64,000 nucleotides of DNA, from positions 434,001-498,000 of the forward strand of contig JAHLMK010000001.1 of assembly GCA_019915135.1 (NCBI GenBank), written 5' to 3'. The notes beneath the pieces are model-generated. The model worked only from the letters and a program-made list of their open reading frames with translations. It ran no database searches and was not told where the DNA came from. Within the stretch, counting starts at the first letter, position 1, and each line of letters begins with the position of its first letter. The translations under genes and the position numbers were made by a program. Shown piece by piece: positions 1 through 9,600 of the stretch. This DNA is from Strobilurus pachycystidiatus (Eukaryota > Basidiomycota > Agaricomycetes > Agaricales > Physalacriaceae).

Positions 1-20
1 ATAACACACATGATTCGTAC

Positions 21-1469
21 TCACGTTAGTTGAGTTGTGACTTCAGATACTATTAGCTCCGTTATTCGGTCGCTGAAGACATCGATGTCGTCGGCCGTGA
101 GAGGCCCATCAGGTAGATTCGAGAGAGAATCCCAGTGAAACACAGGATATACGGTCTCCTGGACTGGTGAGAAATGCAGCGTTTCCCAAAGCGTGTACTC
201 TGGGGAAGGCTGGACTTCATTACTATATCCCAGTTCACTATATGCAAAGACCTCCTGCGAGATCTTCGAAGCGGATTCCGAGTCAATACCATACGCAGGA
301 TCGAAGTGGAAGAGTGTGCCTGGGTCGGCAGCCCGTCGTGGCTCATTCAAGGACGGGGCGATAAGTGAGGGGAGGGGACTGATTTCACAAGATGGATTTA
401 CGAGCATTGCCTGTGTGACAAGGGACGATTCGGTTCCATACGTAGGATCGAGGCGGAAAAGTGAACCTAGGCCGACAGCCCGTCGGGTCTCAGTCGATGA
501 CGGGACAATAGGATTTGTGATGGGCGGGGGAATGAGACTATTGTGAGGATGAATGAGGTTGCCAAGATTGCTGTGGCGAGTTTGAGATGAGAAGTCCGGA
601 GGCGGGTCGTCAATGGAATATGCCTCGGGCTGCTCCACCTCATTACTCTGGTGTACCTCCGACTCCGGAATATGTGGCGATACACTGGGTGAAGACTCAA
701 CGCTGGCCTCCCAACACCCTATGATTCTCACCTCAGGAGAATCCTCGTCGCTCAGGAACTCCGACTCGTCACTTCGAGGAGAGTCACAAGGGGACTCGAC
801 ATCGTCACTCCCGGTCGACCGTCCAGCGACGTCCTCATCCTGGACGTCCTCATCCTGGTCGACGGTAACTTCCACACCTGCCTCATCTTCCTCGAGTTCC
901 CCCTCCTCGTCGAGAGGAATGACTATGGGGTTCCCTGGTGTGAGGCCCTCCTCAATATGAACCCAGAGAGGCTGTTCTGAATGACTTGGCGACGTACGGT
1001 CCACAGAGCGGCTACTGCGCCAGTTTCCTATCAAAGGCGGTCGCAAGTAGGAATTATCGTCCTCTTCTACAGGTTTCAAGGGCAACCGAGTATCTCCAGC
1101 AACATCAGACGGAGTGAGGGGGTAAACGGTCTCGCCACAGGAAGTAGAGGTATCAACGTCCAGCACGCGAGGTGCGTCGAAGAGCAGCTTCAGCTTCGAG
1201 AGCTCCTCGATGATCGCGCTGATAGCGCCACACGGGCTCCTCCATACACGAACATCGAAGAATGGGAATCGAGGAGGGCAGAGGAGCCGAGACATGGCGA
1301 GAGAGGTCGGTCCAGGCGTCGTATTGACCATGGGAGGAAGGCCAACAAGCTCGTCCGATTCAAGCTGGGGAGGGTGAAAACCGACATATGAGAGAAAACT
1401 CCTAGGCGCTTGATGGCGCTGAGGATGAAGACATCGTGGTTGATGTTGTCGGGATAGTGAGAGAGACAT
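21..1469 (-). CDS. Hypothetical low-complexity protein, 482 aa
   Basis: A single uninterrupted frame of 482 codons on the minus strand, with a TATA-like box about 160 bp upstream. I do not recognise a family. The middle (about residues 170-260) is very acidic and Ser/Asp/Glu rich, so it is probably disordered. Near the C terminus one segment occurs twice, as RRAVGLGSLFRLDPTYG and RRAADPGTLFHFDPAYG (about residues 330-350 and 378-398), so there is an internal duplication. No membrane segment, catalytic motif or zinc site is evident. The gene lies outside the large transposon that starts at 2345 and looks like host sequence. The length without a stop and the repeated motif support real coding; the function is unknown. 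Confidence 0.55.
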   Translation of the reverse strand: MSLSLSRQHQPRCLHPQRHQAPRSFLSYVGFHPPQLESDELVGLPPMVNTTPGPTSLAMSRLLCPPRFPFFDVRVWRSPCGAISAIIEELSKLKLLFDAPRVLDVDTSTSCGETVYPLTPSDVAGDTRLPLKPVEEDDNSYLRPPLIGNWRSSRSVDRTSPSHSEQPLWVHIEEGLTPGNPIVIPLDEEGELEEDEAGVEVTVDQDEDVQDEDVAGRSTGSDDVESPCDSPRSDESEFLSDEDSPEVRIIGCWEASVESSPSVSPHIPESEVHQSNEVEQPEAYSIDDPPPDFSSQTRHSNLGNLIHPHNSLIPPPITNPIVPSSTETRRAVGLGSLFRLDPTYGTESSLVTQAMLVNPSCEISPLPSLIAPSLNEPRRAADPGTLFHFDPAYGIDSESASKISQEVFAYSELGYSNEVQPSPEYTLWETLHFSPVQETVYPVFHWDSLSNLPDGPLTADDIDVFSDRITELIVSEVTTQLT

Positions 1470-1626
1470 GGTCTCTGATAGTAAGAGAAGAGTATGTGGT
1501 GCCCAAGCGTAGATATGAGGTAAGGTCGATGGGTGATACTGGGTCGTGACAAAGTGATGTGGAATGGTTGTGGTGTATTTGAGGTGGATGAGAGCTGGTG
1601 AACCACCATTTGTTGACCCTCGAGGG

Positions 1627-1635
1627 CTTTATATA
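1627..1635 (-). promoter_or_regulatory. TATA-like box for the 482-aa gene
   Basis: TATATAAAG on the minus strand, about 160 bp before the ATG at 1469. The position is plausible for a fungal promoter with a long leader. Confidence 0.4.
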
Positions 1636-1639
1636 AGAC

Positions 1640-2154
1640 CATAGAACAAGAGGGTTGTTCTCGAGAACTCCCAACCCTTGTTCCGTTTCCATCAAGGCAG
1701 TATAGACGGAAACAATCAATAAAAACAATAGTAATTGTTGCTATCTGCAAATGTGGCGGTCAGAAAGGGCATGAAATGAGTGCTGGAGACTCACGGAGGT
1801 GCACCGTTACAAACGCGAATCGCGCTTCGTACAGAGCGCAGTGCCTAAGTGGGGACTTTGGTGGCGCGACATTGCCGAGGATGTACTGCGTTTGTGCAAG
1901 TATTTCCGCCCCTTCGAGTATATCCATCGGGCAGCGTCATCTCAGCGGGAGGGCGTGCGATTTTTACAGAGGGATGTGAACGTCGCATGTAAGCTGAAAG
2001 ATGATAAGTCTCACCCCTAGGAGATATCGCAAAGGAGACGCACTTCGATTGGAATGAATTCAGGACAGCTTCAATTCCGTCTGCACTTTTCCGAAAGGCT
2101 CGTGAATCCACGTAAAACTTGCTGGTTGGGGCATCAAACTGGCGGACGATTCCT
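1640..2154. other. Intergenic, nothing recognised
   Basis: Short overlapping frames on both strands but no supported gene, RNA or element. It leads into the dispersed repeat at 2155. Confidence 0.5.
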
Positions 2155-2323
2155 AAAAGAGTCGGTGTCGTCCGAGGGGCTCAGCGGCGATGATGAGGGA
2201 TTTTCGCCAATTCGAGGACTGATGAGACAGATATCTGTCACGGAGGCGGTGGGACGTGGCTACAAACGACGCATGGAAGAGAGCGGGAAAGCGGGATCAA
2301 GGTACACAGCGCGATCCCGATTG
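2155..2323 (+). repeat. Dispersed host repeat, copy 1 (interrupted)
   Basis: This stretch matches 57206-57535 in the same orientation, with small gaps and roughly 85-90% identity by eye; both share GACAGATATCTGTCACGG. The second copy continues into a GATCGGC..TCAACTCGAACTC segment. In copy 1 the corresponding continuation is found only after 49564. The big transposon at 2345-49557 therefore inserted into this repeat and split it. Confidence 0.7.
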
Positions 2324-2338
2324 GAGGGATGTCGGACC

Positions 2339-2344
2339 GATGTC
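2339..2344. repeat. 6-bp target-site duplication, left
   Basis: GATGTC immediately precedes the element end TATGAGGG. The same GATGTC follows the other end at 49558-49563. Confidence 0.75.
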
Positions 2345-2372
2345 TATGAGGGTCCGTGGTGGACAATATTAT
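2345..2372 (+). repeat. Left terminal inverted repeat of the IS3EU-like element
   Basis: Pairs with 49530-49557 in inverted orientation. The outer 8 and inner 12 positions match exactly with an equal 8-nt divergent spacer; the right copy has eight C in the spacer when read inward. Confidence 0.75.
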
Positions 2373-2410
2373 TATTAGCTAAATTGTCGCCAAATTCGTT
2401 TCCGATGACA

Positions 2411-2510
2411 CGAATCTCATTTTTGATGGCGGAATCTCGTTTTTGATGGCAGAATCTCGTTTTTGATGGCGGAATCTCGTTTTTGATGGCAGAATCTCAA
2501 GTTTGATGCG
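2411..2510 (+). repeat. Subterminal 20-bp tandem repeat
   Basis: About 4.5 copies of GGAATCTCGTTTTTGATGGC, alternating a G and an A at the first position; the first and last copies are degenerate. It starts 66 bp inside the transposon end. Related sequence (TTTTGATGGC and GATTTGATGGGAA) lies inverted near the other end at about 16473-16499. Such subterminal arrays often bind transposase; that role here is inference. Confidence 0.75.
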
Positions 2511-2883
2511 TCAAATTTTGGACTTGGTCTTGTGTTTAGGACGTGCATGTTGCAATTTACAAAGACTTTGGATAGAACACTCGTAAAACATACAGATCAA
2601 CCAAGCCACAGATATTATGACACTCGACCGCTGGTTGGTTTGGAAACTTTCTGTTTGACGCCAAAGATCCAGACTCAGAATTTCATTTTGACAGCTCGCT
2701 TATATTGTTAATAATGGTTTATGAAATGTACTGAGACTTGGCAAAGTTCAATGATTATCAACAATGAATATTGATGCTATATTTGTATCTATCCATCTGA
2801 TTCTCAATAGTATCATTGACCAGTGCCACACCAAAGTTGGATTACCTATCTTGTCTTGATGTCGAGTGGAATTCTGTCTCACA
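2511..2883. other. AT-rich subterminal region, nothing recognised
   Basis: Between the subterminal repeat and the promoter repeats of the HECT-like gene. No supported gene. Confidence 0.5.
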
Positions 2884-3030
2884 GCCAACCCCTTGAAAGT
2901 CTGCCTCAAGGCCAGCCCTGTGAACAGCTGATCTTACGCCAAGAGCAAGAGAATCCCGCCTCAAGGCCAACGTTGGCCGCTCTTTGCCGACCCTTGACAG
3001 TCCCGCCTCAAGGCCAACCCTTGAGACGCC
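2884..3030 (+). promoter_or_regulatory. Promoter-proximal repeats CTCAAGGCCAACCCTTGAG
   Basis: Three to four imperfect copies of an inverted motif (CTCAAGG, 5-nt spacer, CCTTGAG) occur about 50 bp apart just upstream of the TATA box at 3042. They form small dyads like binding sites of a dimeric regulator. Confidence 0.45.
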
Positions 3031-3041
3031 TGCGGGCCAGC

Positions 3042-3049
3042 TATAAAAG
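3042..3049 (+). promoter_or_regulatory. TATA box of the HECT-like gene
   Basis: TATAAAAG lies 94 bp before the ATG at 3136, followed by a pyrimidine-rich leader typical of fungal genes. Confidence 0.6.
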
Positions 3050-3135
3050 CCGCCTGTTTGACCGGTGGGTGCTCTATTCACTCAACGTCTCTTTTCTCTC
3101 TTTACTCCTTTCCAGAGTCCCCTTCCACTCGTTAC

Positions 3136-6100
3136 TATGCCTCAGTCTTCTTCTGGCGACTCAAGCTGCAGTCGGTGTGGCTGCCAAGTCTATTTACCTG
3201 GACCGGTGAGACTGTTACCGTCTTGTCTGAATATACTCTCAACCATAACACGATACACAGGGCGGCCAGTGCAATACCCCCGGCTGCGGACATATCCCAA
3301 TAACGCATGGTCAGGAGATGGTGGTCGTCCCGTCTACCCGACCAACCATGGAACCTCGTGGTGGTACGCAGGCGGGATGTCCGCGCTTTCATGGAGTATG
3401 TAAAACTTGTTCCCTTTTATGCAATCTGTACTGACAAGTTGAAGGTGGCCTACACCCTTCAAGATGCGTGTGGTACGTGTCGCCGCGAGTACTACCAGCA
3501 CGACATGCTCATGTACGTTTACGACTACAACTTACCATTACTCATTCATACTCAACATTCATGTAGAACTGCTCCAAGTTCTGGCATTTCTGTCACCGTC
3601 CCTCCACCAATAGTTCCTGCCGCAACCGGTCCACCACCGCCGTCTAGCGTGGCTGCTTTCATTAATCCTCTTGCTCAACGGGCAACAACCGGAACTAGTC
3701 GCACTACCGCACAAGGTCGTGCTGATGCCATTGCTCGCCACCGTACAATGGCTCCTCGGTCATCAGGACCTGTCCGTGGCTTTCCTGCAAATGGCCCTAA
3801 TGTTCGCAGTATCTCTGCATGCTGTTTTGTGACGCCATTGTCCGTTGTACGTCTTTGAGATATACTATAGTCAATTGATAACTGATGATCATTCAAGTAT
3901 CATTCGGAGGAGTTTGATGACTACTCCGCACCGCGCTCATTCTTTGCTGTGGTTCCAAAATATGTTGCTCTCTTCAGCCGCCTGTATCACATGGGCTTCT
4001 ACTTTGAGTTTGTTCTCAACACGCTCGAGCAGCCTGAACAGATTCAAGACAAGATCAGCGATGGTTTTATGCGCCTGGAAAACGGTCCGGACAACATTGT
4101 TTTGCCGCCTTCACCACATACGGCACAGAAGCGATACGCCGTACTCAAGCCCGGTAACGAGCCGCGCGGTGGATCCAGTCGACGCCTCTATACTAGGAAC
4201 GCAGACGCCGATCATTCCAACTTTTACACTGTAGCACGTCTAGAAGCTGCGTATCGGCGACATTGGCCACTGGATCAGCTTTTTGGCGCTCCTGGGCAAT
4301 CAAACATTGTCCTACCAGTTACATCCGGTGCTCCTCAAGAGAAAATCATCCTACTTTTCGGTACGTAGGGTCATTAGTCTTAACTTGTGTATCTTTCTGA
4401 TGTTTTTTAAGCCCCAGTATTTGGTACAGCACGTCGTCGTGACCATACTTGCACGGTTATGCGCGTCATGTGGGACATGCTTGATGATACAGTCACTGTA
4501 CCACAAGAGGCGCCCGAGGACACACATCTACTCTCTTGTCCATCTTCTTCAACAACGAGGATGCCCTCAACCACAGTCCGTTCTGTATCTGCTGAAAGCC
4601 GTCGACGTGTTCGTTCTGATTCAGAAACTTCGGAGGCGTCGGTGAATATCATACTTCTATTGTGCGGAACATATTACTCAAGTAAGCTAGGTACTTGAGG
4701 CGGTCTCAACTCGGACTCGTCAGCGTCGTCGATTGGATAATACGGGCGCCGTAAGTTTTTCAAGTTGAATACCTTCAATGCAATTCAATGGTGTCTTTAG
4801 CATCCTGGGCTTTTCCAGCATCAAGGCTTTCGACGACCATCATCTACCTCGTACTCTGCTGTATCGCAAGCAGAGTTCAAGGAGAACCTCATTGCCGCAT
4901 TACCTGCTCGCGCCTTTGCTACTGGCTCAGCTTTCATAATTACTGCTGACGACTCGGTGGCTCTGGACACCGTATGCAGTGATTTCTTTGCTGTGGTCCG
5001 AGCTTGGAGCGATCCTGATGCTATCCTTCCCCGGACTACCATCCGTTTGACCAACCCTCGTCCTTCCATCAGTTATCTGCTCAATAAGGCTAACTGGACT
5101 GTTACACTGTGAGCTCTAATTCCCATAGTAAGGTTAGAGACGTCTCAACTTACATACATGTGTAGCGGGCGCGCTATTGGTCCTGGTCCAATTCTTGAGC
5201 TGATGACCGGACTGATTGAATACTGCTTCAAGTCCACCTCGATGCAATCGTTTTGGTGCAGTGCAACCGAAGAGTATCAGACGCTCAATCTTGCATTTTT
5301 CTCTACCGACGAGCGTCTTATCACACTTACTGCTTTGGGTACAGTAATGGCGATGGTTACGGCTTACAGCGGACGACTTCCGCAGTATCTTTCCCCAATA
5401 TTCCTTCAGGCAATGCTTGACGGTAGTGCGTCCATCGATGATGCTGAATTTTTGGAGAACTTTTCTCCAACATTTGCCAAGGCGCTCGCTCGCTGGGCAC
5501 CGCAGACGTACCCAAACATTCCATCGGCAACCTCTGCTATTGCGGATGATGTGATCTTTCGCATGCTTCTTTCGCAGTATTTGCCGCAATTACCTGATGT
5601 ACGATTCCACAGATATAAGTTTATGGGCGGCGCTCACATCAATCTTCTAGCTCACCGTCATTGCCACGCTTGACTTGGTTACTGTTGACCGCCTTCGTAC
5701 CCAATTCATACATAGCGCCTTGCTTGGTACATCGGCCACCGTTATCTTTGATGGACATCCAACCGTTCGAGCTTTCTATAACGGCTTCAATATTCCACTG
5801 GATGCTACTTGCAGTTTCACGGAGGTATGCATCAGAAACTTTTGCTGAACATGTTTAATCGTCAATCAGCTTTTTGGACGTGCTACTAAAACGCTTCTCT
5901 CAACAATGCAGTGGAAGATCATCACCTCCGCCGATATTCTCATGACGGCCGTTCGATTTGAGCCACAAGAGCAACATACGTCGACCTTGTCCGATGATGA
6001 AGAAAGGTTTAAACAAGCGCTCGTGCGATATCTCAGAGGATCAGGCTTTCCAGATCTCCCCAATATTCGGGAACGGATGACTACGGAAGTATTTGAGGCA

Positions 6101-6500
6101 GCTCGTTCATCGCTTGCTTTCAGAGCTCGAGAGTTCTCTCAAATAGTTGCCGGTGTACGCACGCTGTATTCCTTGGGCTATACGGTACGCATTGTTACTC
6201 TGACAATCACCTATAATGCACACTACTCATCTTTATGTATAGATTAAATTTGTTCAAGCGCCGACGCGTCAAGTTACAGTTAACGGAAACATTGTTCCTG
6301 AGACTAACTTGATGCCCGTTATTCCCTCCGTTGGCGCCTGTACTGGATCTGTTACGCTCTATGTCAGCCCGTCGCTTCCAATCTGGGTCGATGAAGCATT
6401 GGCTGCGCCGGATAATCAAGCCACTCGACTAGACGGATGGTTCTGTGAGGCGTTCTCTACACCAGATGGTCGCACGGTTGCTTCTTTTACCAACTACTAA
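3136..6500 (+). CDS. Transposon-borne HECT-like E3 ubiquitin ligase
   Basis: About ten exons with short introns (the first two at 3206-3260 and about 3397-3439); the stop is at 6498-6500. The N terminus has Cys/His-rich zinc-binding-like segments (CSRCGC, then QCNTPGCGH). The C-terminal half follows the HECT plan. An N-lobe segment runs GRAIGPGPILELMTGLIEYC. It is followed by LGTVMAMVTAYSGRLPQYL, the HECT lGrllGlAl-type helix. The C-terminal lobe has SVGACTGSVTLYVSP, where the Cys sits at the catalytic thioester position (family norm: TC then a hydrophobic strand). The predicted role is therefore transfer of ubiquitin to an unknown target. It converges on the TET/JBP-like gene, stop to stop about 200 bp apart, inside the same transposon. 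Exon joins were made by eye, so minor boundaries may be off. Confidence 0.65.
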
Positions 6501-6698
6501 TTCATTCGCTTCCCCATTTCTTACGACGTCCATGCGTGGCGCAACTTGCATACCGTTATATCCATTTATATTAACGCTCATTTTATTACCATATTCTTGT
6601 AGTATAAATGATCTTTTCACATATGCGTTGATAGTATAGTATACAAGACCTCCGCTCGTTATGTATCGAGAATAATATATCATGTCGTTGAGTTATTA

Positions 6699-9600
6699 CT
6701 ACGCGGGATAAAAGCGTCCGTATTTACAAAGACCGTGCTCAACTACAAATATATCAAACCTCATCGCAGACTTTTCTAAGTCAGTTAGCTCTTTATCCAA
6801 ATGCTTATACAAGCTGATAAAAGCACCCTTCACCTCCGTCGCAGTTGTATATCCAAAACGCCCAAGCGCGGTCCTGGCTCCCTTCTCAAGCCAGAAGACG
6901 ACCTCGGCCATGTCTTCAATGCTCGGCTTCTTCACAACGCCGGCGTGAACCAAATCCACGGCCAAAAGATATGCCGACAACTTCCCAAAAGTGAAGAAAT
7001 TCGTACTCTTTGTGATTGCTCTGCACAGCGCTAAAAAGGGCCATTTATCCTTAGGCGGGTTCAGTACGAGCTGCAGCAGAGCGTCGCTTCCATCTGTGTA
7101 GAAACGAAGAGCATTCTCCGTTTTGCGTTTAGCAGTCGGACCATAAGGGGCGGGATGACAGAAATATCGCTCGGTGTCTTCTGATGATATATCGGGATCG
7201 GTGAAGCGTGCTTTGAAAGTAAGCCATGCTTCAAGATCTTCGAAGTGGAAGGAGTGATGAATGGAATGGAGCGCATCCGTGTTAAAAAGAATGCCGCGGA
7301 AAATAAGAGCACTGAACATTCCTCCTCGCGACAGGATCTTGTCCGACTCGAAAGGACCACCATTGCGTAAAATACGCTGTCTTGAAGGGGCAAGCTCACG
7401 GAATGGGAGCCACCAATCAAGGTTTTCCCGAGCGTCCAGCGCGTTTGGAAGTGTACAAGGGGAAGATGCGGTGGGGAGGAGATTCAGCGCCGCGCGGAGG
7501 AATGTGGTGAAGTCGTTGAACAAGACCGGCGTGCCAGTCAATGCGGAAGATGCCGGAGCAAGTGGCGGTGGGGCAGATGGCAGCGGGGGAGCTGTGGCTG
7601 TAACTCCGAGAAGCGGCGGAAGTGAAGTGGGTAAAGAGATTGGAACATATCCTTGGATGAACTGTTGAAAGGAGGAATCAAGCGTCTTGATATTCTCGAG
7701 ATCCTGAATGATAGGATGAACACGGAGAGCTTTGTCAAGACTCTGAAGATGCGCGACCGAAAGAGCGCGTTGACCGCCGTCATAACCAGATATGAGCCTC
7801 AGCTTGGGATGACAGTATGCCTCCCAAACTTCTGGCAGCAGAAAGACGGTTGTTCCTTGGAAATGTTGAGAAAGACACTCCAAAAAACAGCCCTGATTAT
7901 AAGAAAAGTCGTCGGCCTCAAACCACGATGTGAGAATGCGTAATAAGGTGGTAATGAGAGAGCGTTTTTCAGTTCGAGGATCGTGTCGAAGAAGTGGAGG
8001 AAGAGTGCAAGTTGTCGGTGGATCAAGAGAGGGAAGATAATGGGTGGAGGATTGAATCAATCGAGAATCGCCAGACGAAATGGGACCATCACGAGTGAGT
8101 AGCCGAATATCCCAAATGAGGCGCCCAATCCATGACTGGTGGGCGGAGACCGAAGCAGCTGATGGTGCAGAAGCGGTCACCAGCGCAATACACGTTGAGA
8201 GCCATGTATACAAGTTGAGGTGAAACTTGAGAATGCTGTGGCGAAACAACATCAACTCGGCCGCAACAAGATCTGTTTGAGACGACATGCATCGAATGAG
8301 GCCCAAGCCAGCTTTTACAGCCTGAGCAGTATCGCTATGGTGTGCTCGATCTTGTAGCATGACCATTGAGCGTGACACAATTTGCAGCGAGCTGATAAGC
8401 TCGCTGCGTGCATTTTGTCCCGGCGTCTGAGTTGCGCGTTGGAGACGTCGAATACTGTCAGCCAGGGTGTGAGGGCGTAAAGAGGCAACAAAGGGAATTT
8501 CTATTGGATATAAGCATAGGGATACACGGTATCAAGTTTTGACTTACGGGAGGTTGGCCAAGAAACTTCAGAATCGCGAAGCTCCAAAGAAATAGGACCA
8601 AGTGTTGACGTAGAATCAACTGCAGCGGTGCGAGCAAATAAGGCTTGTTGCAGTACTTGAGTCGGAGAAGCTTCGTCGTCGCTATAATCTGAAGAGATGT
8701 TGGCGTGAAATTTTATCATGATATCAGGGCACGTACCGTCATCATCTGTAGTAATATCCATATCAGAGTCTTCGTCATGCTCCGGAATAGCTATATCTTG
8801 ACGACTATTACTGTGAACGGAAACTTGATATATATGAGTACGCTACAGTTCAACGCCAGCGCGAGGATTTCTTACGCTTTGCACGTTTATGGGCAGAGTT
8901 GTCTAAAGAATGCATTAGAAACGCAGGTTATGATTGAAAGAAAGTATCGTACCCTTTTGCGCATCCTCTCCAGCCTTCCGCTTTTCCCCAGTCTTGGCCC
9001 CAACGGCTGAACTTTGTGTGTCACTATGTTGGGAGCGTGTAACAGGCCTAACTGGCTGCTTGGAAACAGAAGCTTGATGTGTCTTGGAACGCGTTGAGGA
9101 AGATAGAGCGGTTGGAGGTGCGGTTGGAGGTTGTACCCCAGTCTTGGTCGTTGTCGCTTTGGAAGCACGCGTCGTAGGAACGGTGGGCGTAGATGGTGGT
9201 GCAGCCGTCGATGCTTTTTTTGAACGATTAATACTGCGCATAATTTTCTCAGCGCCCTTGTTACTCGTTTCAACCAACCGATCTTTCTTGAGAAGCGACA
9301 CTGAAAAATCAAGTTAGTGTACGAACATAATTTAGTGACGAGCGTACCAAGTTTGCGCTCATCAAGCTGCATTTGCCTTGAGCCTTTGGTCGGCTTGGAA
9401 CTACCGTCGGCAACTCTCGGAGTGAGTTTCACCGGCGGCTTTGCCTCCTTGGACTTGCTTTTCTTCGAACCCTTGGCAGCTCGACCGGTCACTGCATAAG
9501 AATCCATGAATACACTTCCACCAAATCTTGAGTACAGTATCATTACCTATGTCGTCATCTTCATTGACAGGGCATGGCGACGATGTTTTGAACCACGCCT

